Below the pieces are notes generated by a model. That model was not told the origin of the DNA. It made no database searches and worked only from the letters and a program-made list of their open reading frames with translations. Positions 9,972 to 19,124 of a stretch of 42,568 nucleotides of DNA are shown in pieces (within the stretch, counting starts at the first letter, position 1; every line of letters starts with the position of its first letter). Origin of the DNA: Sphingomonas sp. EC-HK361 (GTDB lineage: Bacteria > Pseudomonadota > Alphaproteobacteria > Sphingomonadales > Sphingomonadaceae); assembly GCF_902498785.1 (NCBI RefSeq), contig NZ_LR701491.1, forward strand, positions 1 through 42,568, read 5' to 3'. The position numbers were made by a program, and so were the translations under genes.

Positions 9972-12900
9972 CGCACCGCCTCGCTCGCCGCCGCCACGTT
10001 CCAGCCGCGCAGCGTGACGCGCGCATCCTTTGCCTTGTCGGTGGGATAGGTGATCCGCACCGTCCGCGTCTCGCCGGGCAGCAGCGAGACGTAGTTGTCG
10101 CTGAAATAGGCGGGCAGGACCTGGCTTCCGTCGGCATTCATGACGGTCAGTTTGGTCTCGATCGCGGGCGTGTCGCTCGGATTGGTGAGCGTCACATCGA
10201 GCGCGGTCATGCCAGCTTCCTGTGGCATACCGCCGGCTGCGACGGTCGTCGTCAGCGTCACGGGTTTCAGACCGTTGAGCGCGCGGAATTGCGCGTCCGC
10301 CGCCGCCTGCCAGTAGAAGTTGGTCGAGAGCAGCTTGCCATCCGCATCGGTCGCGCGGAGTTGGATCAGCGCAACGCCTGCCGCGAGGGCGGGCGCGAGA
10401 TCCAACGTGAAGGCGTCGCTGACCGTCTCCCCCGGCGCGGCGATCATGGTCTTGCGATCGGCAAAGCTGCGGCCGTCGAGCCCGACGACCTTCGCCGTCA
10501 CCGTCACGCCCTTCAGGCCGCCGACGCGGTTGTTGACCAGCACGACCTTGTGATCGGGCAGGTTCATCTGGACGTGGACCGGCTCCGACGCCTTCTTGAC
10601 GCCGTAGAACGAGGCTTGCGTGTCATAGTCGGACGAGAAGATCTGCCAGGCGGAGGACGGCCATGCAGGCTGCGTCATCCACAGCATCCGCCCGCTATTC
10701 TCCGTCCACAGCCCGGCGTTCATCCCTTCGAAGATGGCGCGGTAGGATTCATACTGCATCATTTGCGCCTTGCGCTCGAAGTCCTCCAGACTGGTGCCGG
10801 CACCGAAGCGCGTCGCGAGCGCGTCCATATAGGTCTTCACCGCGCCGTTCCCGGTCTGGTGCCAGTCGTGATAGGCCCAGGCGTCGCTGATCGGCCATTG
10901 GTCCGCGGCAGGGATCGCGCGCTTCCATGCCTCCAGCGTCGGCAGCGACGGCGTCCCGCTCTCGACCGAAAAGCCCTTGGCGTGCTCGGTGAAATACTCG
11001 ACCGGCGGGCGCCAGTTGTAGGGGCCGCTGTTCTGCAGATTCACGCGGTTTGACGAGCCCATATAGAGCCGCGTGCCATCCTCCTTCGCGATCAGGTCCT
11101 CCAGCCCCTCGTTCAGGATCGGCTGAGGCACGCCCTCGTTTCGGCCGAACCAGACGACGATCGAGGGGTGGTTGCGGTAGCGCTTCACCACATCGGCGGC
11201 GTTCGCAAGGAACAGCGCCGGGTCCTGCGCCTCCAGATTATAATCCTGCGTCGATTCCCAGAAATCGTTGAGAATCATCAGGCCATATTCGTCGGCCAGA
11301 TCATAAAAGCTCTCCTCGGTATTCTGCCCCACCCAGTTGCGGATGATGTTGAGGTGAGCGTCCTTGTGGAGGCGAAAGAAGGGCTCGAGGCGCGTGCGGT
11401 CGACGCGCTTCATGAAGTCGTCCATGCCGATATTGCCGCCGCGCGCCGCGATCTTCACGCCGTTGACGCGGATGACGAGATAGGGGGTCAGGCCGTCCTG
11501 CCCCTTCACGGGCGTGACCGCGGGCGAGGTTTCGGCGCCCGGCACGAGGCTCGCCGCCCAGCCGCCGCGAACCTTGCGGATGCCGGTGTGCGATCCGTCG
11601 ACGATCCGCTCGCCGCGCGCCCGCGCCCTGGACAGATTGATGCCGACGCGTTCGAGGTCGCCCTTCTGGTTCATCAGCGACAGGTCATAGGTCACCTGCC
11701 GCATCCCGAAGCGCAGCTTGCGCGTGTCGCTGGCGGTGCCGTTGACGGTGGTGGTCAAAGTCAGGTCGTGCAGCGCCTGATCGCCATAGCCGTTGGGCCA
11801 CCAGAGCTTGGGATCACGCACCGAAAGCTGCGGAAAGTCGGACGGTTTCATCACGACATCGACCGTCTGGCCCGGCGCGACGGCGACCTGTTTTTCCACC
11901 GCCACATCGTCGAACGCGGCGCGGACGGTGGCGGTGACGGCTTGCGCGGAGGCGTTCGTGACGGGGGCCGTGATCTCGATATCGGCGACGCTGTTGTCGG
12001 CCTTGGGCAGGGTCGTGACCACATGCGGATCGCCGATCGTGGCCGCGCCGGTCGCGGCGAGCGATACGCCCTGCCACAGCCCGGTATTGCGGTCGCGGAT
12101 CGACGGAATCCAGTCCCAGCCCTCGGTCGCGCCGAAGGTCGGGCCGTCGAGCATCATCATCCCGCCATTCTCGCCGACGCCGGCGGTCAGCGATTCCTCG
12201 TGCGCGATGCCCGGATGGGGCGGCGGCGAGACCCTCACCGCGATCGCGTTGCGGCCGGGCAGCAGCTTGCCCGTCACGTCGAACTTGCCGCGAATGAAAG
12301 CGCCCTTCATCGCGCCGATCCGCGCGCCGTTCAACCACACTTCGGCCGCGTAGTTGACCCCGTTGAACGTCAGCACCTGCCGCTTGCCCGCCGCGGCGGC
12401 CGGCGCCTCGAACTCGGTGCGATACCAGTAATCCTGCCGCGCCAGGCTTTCGGGGATTACGGTGTTGTTCAGGCCATAGGCGGGATCGGGATAGACGCCG
12501 CGATCGACCAGCGTCGTCAGCACCGTGCCCGGCACCGTCGCCGCGTACCAGCGCCGCGCATCGAAGCCGGCGCGGCTGATTGCGGCGGCCTGTGCCGTGA
12601 TCTTCGGCGCCTCGGCGAGCCGCCAGCCCGCAATGTCCCACCGCATCGGCCCGGTCGCGACGATCGCCGGGCCGGTCGGCTCGGGCTTGGCGACCGCGGC
12701 CGGGATCGGTGCCTTGGAGCGCGGCAGCGTCCAGGCGTCCTGCGGCACCGTCTGGCCGGCCATCTGGCGCACCTGCACCGGCCAGTCGGGGCTGGTCGTC
12801 TGGTAGACCGTGCCGGTGAAATCGGGCCTGTGCTGCGCTTCTGCGCGCAGCATCGCCGGATCGGAGGCAGTCGGCGAAAAGCGGAATCCCGCGACGCGCC

Positions 12901-13357
12901 CGGCAAAGCCCGGCGTCGGCGCGAAGACCGCAACCGGCGCCACCGGTGCGTTCGCAATCCGCCCCGAGCCGGCGGCCACGCCGTCGACGTAGAGCCGCGC
13001 GACGCCGCCCGAAACGCTCGCCGCGACATGATGCCAGCCCTTGCCCAGCGTGCGCGTGCCGCGGACCGTGGCCGCCTCGGTTACCAGCGTCGGACGCCCA
13101 TCGACGATGGCCAGATAGCGGTGCGCTTCTTCCGGGTCGCCGAGTCCGCCGACGATGCCATCCCCCGCCGACCGCTCGATCCAGCCGGCCAGCGTCCAGT
13201 CGCGCGCGCCGATCGCGGGCGCATCGTCGGCGCCGACCCGCTTTGTGTAGCTGTCGCCGCCCGCAGGAATCGCGACGTTGAACGGACCGATCGTCTGCGC
13301 CGCAAGCGGCGCCGCCAGGACCAGCGCCAGTGCCGAAATCGCGTTCATCGCCCGCAT
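9968..13357 (-). CDS. Exported GH2 glycosidase with N-terminal LamG-like domain (beta-mannosidase or exo-glucosaminidase-like)
   Basis: Protein of 1129 residues. The start at ATG 13357 follows a GGGAGG ribosome site and a signal peptide (SALALVLAAPLAAQ). Residues about 25-190 look like a concanavalin/LamG fold (WTLAGWIERS, GWHHVAASV, ARLYVDGVAAG), then a GH2 sugar-binding domain (WYRTEFEAP, NGVNYAAEVWLNG), immunoglobulin-like domains, and a TIM barrel. Acid/base is probably E741 (WFGRNEG) and nucleophile E799 (FSVESGTPSLPT). Domain order matches the CsxA / endo-mannosidase-like branch of GH2 rather than LacZ. In a locus with GH26 and GH5 mannanases an exo-beta-mannosidase role is likely but not proven. 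First gene of the operon running to the esterase. Confidence 0.9.
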   Translation of the reverse strand: MRAMNAISALALVLAAPLAAQTIGPFNVAIPAGGDSYTKRVGADDAPAIGARDWTLAGWIERSAGDGIVGGLGDPEEAHRYLAIVDGRPTLVTEAATVRGTRTLGKGWHHVAASVSGGVARLYVDGVAAGSGRIANAPVAPVAVFAPTPGFAGRVAGFRFSPTASDPAMLRAEAQHRPDFTGTVYQTTSPDWPVQVRQMAGQTVPQDAWTLPRSKAPIPAAVAKPEPTGPAIVATGPMRWDIAGWRLAEAPKITAQAAAISRAGFDARRWYAATVPGTVLTTLVDRGVYPDPAYGLNNTVIPESLARQDYWYRTEFEAPAAAAGKRQVLTFNGVNYAAEVWLNGARIGAMKGAFIRGKFDVTGKLLPGRNAIAVRVSPPPHPGIAHEESLTAGVGENGGMMMLDGPTFGATEGWDWIPSIRDRNTGLWQGVSLAATGAATIGDPHVVTTLPKADNSVADIEITAPVTNASAQAVTATVRAAFDDVAVEKQVAVAPGQTVDVVMKPSDFPQLSVRDPKLWWPNGYGDQALHDLTLTTTVNGTASDTRKLRFGMRQVTYDLSLMNQKGDLERVGINLSRARARGERIVDGSHTGIRKVRGGWAASLVPGAETSPAVTPVKGQDGLTPYLVIRVNGVKIAARGGNIGMDDFMKRVDRTRLEPFFRLHKDAHLNIIRNWVGQNTEESFYDLADEYGLMILNDFWESTQDYNLEAQDPALFLANAADVVKRYRNHPSIVVWFGRNEGVPQPILNEGLEDLIAKEDGTRLYMGSSNRVNLQNSGPYNWRPPVEYFTEHAKGFSVESGTPSLPTLEAWKRAIPAADQWPISDAWAYHDWHQTGNGAVKTYMDALATRFGAGTSLEDFERKAQMMQYESYRAIFEGMNAGLWTENSGRMLWMTQPAWPSSAWQIFSSDYDTQASFYGVKKASEPVHVQMNLPDHKVVLVNNRVGGLKGVTVTAKVVGLDGRSFADRKTMIAAPGETVSDAFTLDLAPALAAGVALIQLRATDADGKLLSTNFYWQAAADAQFRALNGLKPVTLTTTVAAGGMPQEAGMTALDVTLTNPSDTPAIETKLTVMNADGSQVLPAYFSDNYVSLLPGETRTVRITYPTDKAKDARVTLRGWNVAAASEAVR

Positions 13358-13425
13358 CAAGAATCCTCCCGTTCGCCACGCCGTATTCGGCCTCGACAGA
13401 CGTGCTTTCAGCACAGCTGCCAGAA

Positions 13426-13455
13426 AAAGCCAAATTGAAATATGAAATCTTGACA
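13426..13455 (+). promoter_or_regulatory. Candidate operator (site A) and -35 element between GH2 and GH3 genes
   Basis: AAAGCCAAATTGAAA at 13426-13440 resembles the AAAGGAA-n-NTTNNTT sites elsewhere in the window. It is followed 9 bp later by a consensus -35 hexamer TTGACA (13450-13455) facing the GH3 gene; a convincing -10 is not visible. The spacing operator-9 bp-TTGAC(A/G) is repeated at the site before TonB receptor 2. The intergenic region is 159 bp and also serves the divergent GH2 operon. Confidence 0.45.
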
Positions 13456-13516
13456 GGGGTGCGGTTGCAAGCTTTGCTGGCCATGCCGCGATCAGAACGG
13501 CGTCAGGGAGAGAAAT

Positions 13517-15955
13517 GTGACACGACGCCTCCGGCTCGCGACCGCGACGCTGATCCTGTCGGCGGCCGCCGCGCCGCTTCTCGCGCAGACCGCGCTTTCT
13601 CCCGTCGCCCATCCGGAGCAGTGGCCGAAGCCGGCGATGCAGCGGCACCGCGACCCGAAGGTCGAGGCCCGCGTGGCCGCAATGCTCGCGCGGATGTCGA
13701 TCGAGGACAAGGTCGGGCAATTGCTGCAGGTCGACATCGCCAGCATCGCGCCCAAAGACCTCGAGACCTACAAGCTCGGCTCTATCCTGAACGGCGGCAA
13801 TTCCGCCCCGAACAACGACGAGCGCGCAGCCCCGGCCGAATGGCTGAAGCTGTTCGACGCCTTCTACGAAGCTTCGGTCAAGCGGAGCGACGGCCGCCCG
13901 GCGGTGCCGGTGATCTGGGGCACCGATGCGGTGCACGGCGCCAACAACATTGTCGGCGCGACGCTGTTTCCGCACAATATCGGGTTGGGCGCGATGCGCG
14001 ACCCCGCGCTCATCCGGAAGATTGGCGCGGCGACCGCGCTCGAGACCGCCGCGACCGGCATCGACTGGAGCTTCGCGCCGACGCTGGCGGTCGTCCAGGA
14101 CGATCGCTGGGGGCGCACCTATGAGAGCTATTCGGAAGACCCCGCGATCGTCGCCAGCTACGCCGCGCCGATGGTCGAGGGGGTGCAGGGTACCGTCGGC
14201 AAGGATTTCCTCGCGCCGGGCCACGTCATTTCCTCGGTCAAGCATTTCGTCGGCGATGGCGGGACGGGCGGGCGCGATCAGGGCGACACGCGCGTCCCCG
14301 AAGCGGTGCTGCGCGACGTCCATGCGGCGGGGTATCCGCCCGCGATCGGCGCGGGCGCGCTGACCGTCATGGCCAGCTTTTCCAGCTGGAACGGCGAGAA
14401 GATGACCGGCAACGCGTCGATGCTGACCGGGGTGCTGAAGGATCGCTGGGGCTTTGACGGGTTCGTCGTCGGCGACTGGAACGCGCACGGCCAGGTGCCC
14501 GGCTGCACCAACGAGGATTGCGCCGCCGCGATCAACGCCGGGCTCGACATGTTCATGTATTCCGGCCCCGGCTGGAAGCAGCTCTACGCGAATACGCTGC
14601 GCGAGGCGAAGGCGGGGGTCATCCCGCGTGCGCGGCTGGACGATGCGGTGCGGCGCATCCTGCGGGTGAAGGTGCTGGCCGGGACGTTCGAGGCGGGGCG
14701 GCCGTCGTCGCGGCGCTATGCCGGCAAGTTCGATCTGATCGGCGCGCCCGCACACCGTGCGATCGCGCGCCAGGCGGTGCGCGAATCGCTGGTGCTGCTG
14801 AAGAACAATGGCGGCGTGCTGCCGCTCAAACCGTCCGCCAATCTGCTGGTCGCGGGCCGCGGCGCGGACGATATCGGCATGCAGTCGGGCGGCTGGTCGA
14901 TCACGTGGCAGGGCACCGACGTGACCAACGCCGACTTTCCGAACGGCCAGTCGATCTTCGCCGGCATCCGGGACGCGGTGGCGAAGGCGGGCGGGAGCGC
15001 CACGCTCAGCGTCGATGGCCGCTATGCGCGCAAGCCCGACGCGGCGATCGTGGTGTTCGGTGAGACGCCCTACGCCGAATTCAGCGGCGACCGGCCGACG
15101 CTGGAATACAGCCCGGGCGACAAATCCGATCTTGCGCTGCTCAAGCGCTTGAAGGCAGCCGGCATTCCGGTCGTCGCGCTGTTTCTGTCCGGGCGTCCGC
15201 TGTGGGTGAACGCCGAACTCAACGCGGCGGATGCGTTCGTCGCTGCCTTTCTGCCGGGGACCGAAGGCGGCGGGGTGGCCGACGTCCTGATCGCGAAACC
15301 CGATGGGCGACCCGCGCAGGATTTTCGTGGGCGCCTGAGCTTTTCGTGGCCCAAGCGGCTCGATCAATATGTCCTCAATCGCCGCGATCCGAATTACGAT
15401 CCGCTGTTCCCGATCGGCTACGGCCTCAGCTACGCCAGCCCTGCGACCGTGCCCATGTTGTCGGAGGTGCGTCCCAAGGTCGCCGCCGTCGATCCGGGCG
15501 CGATCTTCGTGGCGGGGCGTCTGGCGCCGGGAGCCCGCATCACGACCTCGGGATCGGTGGCGGCCACCCGCACCGATCGCGCCGCGCAGGAGGACTCGGT
15601 CCGGCTGACCTGGACCGGTGCGGGCGAGGCGGGGTTCGCCCTGCGCGATCCGCTCGATCTGTCGCGCGAGGCCAACGGGATGCTCAGCCTGATCGTGGAT
15701 TACCGGACGAGCGACGCGAGCGGTCCGGTCGCGATCGGCATGGCCGCCGGCAGTCGCAGCGGCACCGTCACCCTGCCCGCCGGCAAGCCCGGCGAATGGA
15801 CGAGCGTCGCGGTCCCGCTGCGCTGTTTCGCCGCGCGCGGCGTCGACATGGCGAAGATCGACCGGCCCGCCACCTTCGCCAGCCAGGCGCGCACCCGGAT
15901 CGACGTGTCACGCGTCCGCATCGCGAGCAGCACGACGCCCATCGCATGTCCGTAA
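13517..15955 (+). CDS. Exported GH3 beta-glucosidase with C-terminal ExoP-like domain
   Basis: Protein of 812 residues starting at GTG 13517, preceded by AGGGAGAG, with a signal peptide (LATATLILSAAAAPLLAQ). The GH3 barrel shows WGTDAVHGANN, FAPTLAVVQDDRWGRTYES, SVKHFVGDG and the nucleophile D320 in GFVVGDWNAHGQ. The alpha/beta sandwich follows (RESLVLLKNNGGVLPL), then a C-terminal galactose-binding-like domain of about 170 residues as in exo-1,4-beta-glucosidases such as ExoP/CelD types. It would release terminal beta-linked glucose from gluco-manno-oligosaccharides in the periplasm. It leads a short plus-strand operon with the GH26 gene, which starts inside its end, and diverges from the GH2 operon. 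Confidence 0.94.
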   Translation: MTRRLRLATATLILSAAAAPLLAQTALSPVAHPEQWPKPAMQRHRDPKVEARVAAMLARMSIEDKVGQLLQVDIASIAPKDLETYKLGSILNGGNSAPNNDERAAPAEWLKLFDAFYEASVKRSDGRPAVPVIWGTDAVHGANNIVGATLFPHNIGLGAMRDPALIRKIGAATALETAATGIDWSFAPTLAVVQDDRWGRTYESYSEDPAIVASYAAPMVEGVQGTVGKDFLAPGHVISSVKHFVGDGGTGGRDQGDTRVPEAVLRDVHAAGYPPAIGAGALTVMASFSSWNGEKMTGNASMLTGVLKDRWGFDGFVVGDWNAHGQVPGCTNEDCAAAINAGLDMFMYSGPGWKQLYANTLREAKAGVIPRARLDDAVRRILRVKVLAGTFEAGRPSSRRYAGKFDLIGAPAHRAIARQAVRESLVLLKNNGGVLPLKPSANLLVAGRGADDIGMQSGGWSITWQGTDVTNADFPNGQSIFAGIRDAVAKAGGSATLSVDGRYARKPDAAIVVFGETPYAEFSGDRPTLEYSPGDKSDLALLKRLKAAGIPVVALFLSGRPLWVNAELNAADAFVAAFLPGTEGGGVADVLIAKPDGRPAQDFRGRLSFSWPKRLDQYVLNRRDPNYDPLFPIGYGLSYASPATVPMLSEVRPKVAAVDPGAIFVAGRLAPGARITTSGSVAATRTDRAAQEDSVRLTWTGAGEAGFALRDPLDLSREANGMLSLIVDYRTSDASGPVAIGMAAGSRSGTVTLPAGKPGEWTSVAVPLRCFAARGVDMAKIDRPATFASQARTRIDVSRVRIASSTTPIACP

Positions 15956-17082
15956 TAAGGCGCAGGAGGATGCGCTGGCTGCTCCTGTCGATGCTGCTCG
16001 TCGCGACATCCGCGGTTGCCCAGCCGATCGACGGGCATGCGACGCGCGAGACGCGCAATCTGTTCGCGAACATGCAGCGCCTCGCGCAGCGCGGGGTGAT
16101 GTTCGGCCACCAGAATACGCTCACCTATGGCCATGACTGGGCGGGCGACGCCGATCGTTCCGACGTGAAGGACGTCACCGGCGTCTATCCGGCGGTCTAT
16201 GGCTGGGACGTCATGGATATCTTTGCCGACAAGACCGATCGGCTCGATCCGGCAAAGGCGGCGCGGCTGCGCGCGTTCGTGGCGGCGGCGCACGCGCGCG
16301 GCGGGGTGAACACCTTCAGCTGGCACATGCCCAATCCCGTGACGGGCACCGATGCCTGGGACGTGAGCCCGGCGGTCGCGGCGATCCTGCCGGGCGGGCG
16401 GCTGCACGATGCCTATCGCCGCCGGCTCGATATCGCCGCGACCTTTCTGGCCAGCCTGAAAGACGCGCAGGGGCGCCCGATCCCGGTCTGGTTCCGGCCA
16501 TTTCATGAGCAGACCGGCGCATGGTTCTGGTGGGGCCGGGGGAACGCGAGCGCCGCCGATTTCGTCGCGTTATGGCGCTTCACCGTCGGCTATCTGCGCG
16601 ACACACGGCGCGTGCACAACCTGCTCTACGCCTATTCCACCGACATATTCGACGGCGCTGCGGATTATTTCGCCTTTTATCCGGGCGACCGGTGGGTCGA
16701 TATGCTCGGGTTCGATGACTATCACAGCATCGAAATCACCCGCACGCGCGACGTGTTCGCGCGCCGGCTAGCCGAGGTCACACGCTGGGCCGGCGAACGC
16801 GGCAAGATCGCGGCGCTGACCGAGACGGGGCTGGAAAAGCTCCCCGATCCGCAGTGGTGGACGCAGGTGCTGTTGCCGGGCTTGCAGGCACCCTCGTCGC
16901 GCGGCGTCAGCTATGTGCTCGTCTGGCGCAATGCCAACGCGGCGCGCGAGAAGCGCGAGCATTTCTTTGCACCGTACCGCGGTCAGGCGAGCGCTGCGGA
17001 CTTCGTGCAGTTCGAGAAATCGCCGATGACGCTGTTCGAGCCCGATCTGCCCAATCTCTACGCCAATCCAGCGGCGCGCTAG
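15946..17082 (+). CDS. Exported GH26 endo-beta-1,4-mannanase
   Basis: Protein of 378 residues that cleaves the beta-1,4-mannan backbone. Acid/base E188 lies in WFRPFHEQTGAWFWWG and nucleophile E293 in ALTETGLEKLP; FGHQNTLTYGHDW near the N-terminus is also a GH26 hallmark. A signal peptide follows a basic start (RRRRMRWLLLSMLLVATSAVAQ). I take ATG 15946, which overlaps the GH3 stop by 10 bp. ATG 15970 is an alternative, but its GGAGG is only one base away from the start codon and so too close. No lipobox is seen, so it is likely periplasmic or secreted. Its stop lies 1 bp from the stop of the convergent GH5 gene. Confidence 0.93.
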   Translation: MSVIRRRRMRWLLLSMLLVATSAVAQPIDGHATRETRNLFANMQRLAQRGVMFGHQNTLTYGHDWAGDADRSDVKDVTGVYPAVYGWDVMDIFADKTDRLDPAKAARLRAFVAAAHARGGVNTFSWHMPNPVTGTDAWDVSPAVAAILPGGRLHDAYRRRLDIAATFLASLKDAQGRPIPVWFRPFHEQTGAWFWWGRGNASAADFVALWRFTVGYLRDTRRVHNLLYAYSTDIFDGAADYFAFYPGDRWVDMLGFDDYHSIEITRTRDVFARRLAEVTRWAGERGKIAALTETGLEKLPDPQWWTQVLLPGLQAPSSRGVSYVLVWRNANAAREKREHFFAPYRGQASAADFVQFEKSPMTLFEPDLPNLYANPAAR

Positions 17083-17083
17083 A

Positions 17084-18079
17084 CTAACGCGGTTTGCCGA
17101 GCCCGATCGCGCGGAGGATCGGATCGATCCAGCGATCGCCGCGGCGCAGCGCGAAGCCGTTGGTATAGCCCCAGGCGCAGCCATCGATACCGATGCGCGC
17201 AAAGGCGTCATGCACCGCGCCGTAATAGCGGGCGCGCTGGTCGATCGCGATGGGATCGTGCGCGCCATATTCGCCCATGAAGATCGGGCGCCCGGTCCGC
17301 GTCGCATAGGCGCGGACCTTGGCGACGTCGCCGGCCAGCGCCGCGGCATCGCCCGGCATCGGATAGGTCCGTCCGACCGGTGGAGACGGGTTGACCCAGC
17401 TTGCGCCCTGATGGGTGAAGGCGAAGGGTTCGTAATAGTGGAAGGTCACGACGAGATTCCTGTCGTCCGGAAGCGGCAGCGTCGCTAGCGAGTCGACGTT
17501 GCTCCAGTTCTGCCCCCCGATCACCACCTTGCGCGTCGGGTTCGTGCGGCGCACCGCGGCAAGCGCCGGACCCAGGGTTACGAGCAGGTTCGCGTTGGTC
17601 AGCTTGTCGTGCGGCTCGTTCAGCAGCTCGAACCACAGCGCGTCGTCGCGGTTCGCGAAATGCGCTGCGATCTGTCGCCACAGACCGGCGAAGCGCTGTG
17701 TGTTGGCGGCCGGCTCCGTCATCAATGCATCGTAATTGTGCAGGTTCAGGATCACACCCAGACCCGCCGCCCGCGCCTTGCCGACGACATGATCGACCCG
17801 GGCCATGAACGCCGGATCAATCGCATAGGGCGGCTGCACGGCGGCATGGGCGGACCATTGGACCGGAATTCGGACGGTGCGGAATCCGGCGTCGGCGATG
17901 ATGCGGAAATCGGCGTCGGCGATGGGCCGCCCCCATGCGCCTTCGCGGGGAGCCTCAAGGTGGTTCGCCATATTCACGCAAGCGCCGATGGCGCGCGCTG
18001 CGTTCGCGGGCGGATTCGTGGCCGAAAGGAGAAGCGATGCGCAACCCAGCAATCCGAACCTCATCACAGCGTCGCGCAT
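17084..18079 (-). CDS. Exported GH5 glycoside hydrolase (endoglucanase/mannanase-like)
   Basis: Protein of 331 residues with a Sec signal (MRFGLLGCASLLLSATNPPANA); the LLGC could be mistaken for a lipobox, but hydrophobicity continues past it. Clan GH-A features: RTVRIPVQWS, NLHNYDA, acid/base E155 in ELLNEPHD, HYYEPFAFTHQ and nucleophile E270 in IFMGEYGAHD. This looks like the endoglucanase branch of GH5 rather than the subfamily 7 mannanase at 28166. It would attack beta-1,4-glucan or mixed glucomannan. It starts one base after the stop of the ROK kinase gene, so both belong to the TonB receptor 1 operon. It ends stop-to-stop with GH26. Confidence 0.9.
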   Translation of the reverse strand: MRDAVMRFGLLGCASLLLSATNPPANAARAIGACVNMANHLEAPREGAWGRPIADADFRIIADAGFRTVRIPVQWSAHAAVQPPYAIDPAFMARVDHVVGKARAAGLGVILNLHNYDALMTEPAANTQRFAGLWRQIAAHFANRDDALWFELLNEPHDKLTNANLLVTLGPALAAVRRTNPTRKVVIGGQNWSNVDSLATLPLPDDRNLVVTFHYYEPFAFTHQGASWVNPSPPVGRTYPMPGDAAALAGDVAKVRAYATRTGRPIFMGEYGAHDPIAIDQRARYYGAVHDAFARIGIDGCAWGYTNGFALRRGDRWIDPILRAIGLGKPR

Positions 18080-18080
18080 G

Positions 18081-19037
18081 TCAGTGTCCCGGTTCGACAG
18101 CGAGCGCCGCGCGGGCCAGCGCGATCGAGCCGAGCGGTCCGGCCTGCGCTCCGAGGGACGGCGGAACGATGTAGGGGCCGTTGGCGGGCAGCGACAGATA
18201 GCCGTTCAGGCTCGCGCGCAGCATAGGCTCGATGCGCGGCAGCAGATGGTCCTGCTTCATGAACACCCCGCCACCCACCGCGATACGCTGCGGCCCGGTC
18301 GTGCAGATCAGGCTGTGACACAGCTTCGCGACGGCATCGGCCACGCGCGTCCAGACCGGATGATCGGCAGCGATGTCGGAAACCGGTGTTTCTCCGAGAA
18401 CCGCCTCGATCGCCGGACCCGATGCGAGGCCCTCCACACAGTCACGATGGAAGCGGCAGGCGCTCGGTCCATCGTCGCCATCGAGCCGCGGCACCAGGAT
18501 GTGGCCTAGCTCGCTATGGCCCACACCGCGGGTGGGTTGGCCCCGGACAATCAGCCCAACGCCGACCCCGGTGCCCACGGTCACATAGGCAAAGTCGGAC
18601 AGGCCTTTTCCTGCACCCCAGGCCATCTCGGCGAGCGCCGCGCCATTGACGTCGGTATCGAACGCCATCGGCACGGGGTGGCGCGACGACAGTCGCCGCG
18701 CGACATCGGTCATGGTCCACCCGCCCTTGTTGGTCGCAAGGACGTAGCCGTAGTTGGCGGAGTCGGGATCCAGATCGACCGGTCCGAAGCTGCCGATACC
18801 GATCGCCGCGAACGGGTGGTCATGCGCCCATCGATCGAGAATCCCGTCGATCGCACCGAGCGTGGGCTCGGGCTGTTGGGTAGGAATGGTGCGTTGTTCG
18901 ACGATCGCCCCCGGGCCGTGCGCGAGCGTACAGACGCATTTCGTTCCGCCAAGCTCGATACCGGCAAACACCGGCATCCCCCGCCCCCCTGTTTCGGGGA
19001 GCGGCATCGGATCTCGTATTGGCTTCATGTCTGGCAT
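18081..19037 (-). CDS. ROK-family sugar kinase (fructokinase/mannokinase, GmuE-like)
   Basis: Cytoplasmic ATP-dependent sugar kinase of 318 residues. Visible: phosphate loop GIELGGTKC, catalytic D129 in FDTDVNGAALAE, TVGTGVGVGLIV, and a zinc site made of H179 (ELGHILV) and C194, H197, C200 (ACRFHRDCVEGLASG). This CxFHxxC form is that of Bacillus fructokinases, including GmuE of the glucomannan operon, rather than the CxCGxxGC form of NagK-type kinases. It probably phosphorylates mannose or fructose brought in by the MFS carrier. An in-frame ATG at 18977 (MPVFAGIELGG) preceded by a G-rich tract is an alternative start that would trim 20 residues. Operon: TonB receptor 1, this kinase, GH5. Confidence 0.92.
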   Translation of the reverse strand: MPDMKPIRDPMPLPETGGRGMPVFAGIELGGTKCVCTLAHGPGAIVEQRTIPTQQPEPTLGAIDGILDRWAHDHPFAAIGIGSFGPVDLDPDSANYGYVLATNKGGWTMTDVARRLSSRHPVPMAFDTDVNGAALAEMAWGAGKGLSDFAYVTVGTGVGVGLIVRGQPTRGVGHSELGHILVPRLDGDDGPSACRFHRDCVEGLASGPAIEAVLGETPVSDIAADHPVWTRVADAVAKLCHSLICTTGPQRIAVGGGVFMKQDHLLPRIEPMLRASLNGYLSLPANGPYIVPPSLGAQAGPLGSIALARAALAVEPGH

Positions 19038-19124
19038 TCCCGAAACTGCGGCAGAACCGGCATCGGCATCGTCGCAGCCCTTGCGGCGGCGAATGCTCGT
19101 GCAATCGCCGCCATCGGGTGCCGC

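Noticed and set aside
11168-13438. Plus-strand open frame of 756 codons
   Set aside because: Antisense to the GH2 gene, which has signal peptide, catalytic residues and ribosome site.
13358-15367. Upstream extension of the GH2 reading frame to 1799 codons
   Set aside because: The extension is antisense to the GH3 gene; the signal peptide and GGGAGG site fix the start at 13357.
17084-18079. GH5 as a lipoprotein because of LLGC
   Set aside because: The hydrophobic core continues beyond the cysteine and only a few hydrophobic residues precede it; ordinary Sec cleavage after ANA fits better.
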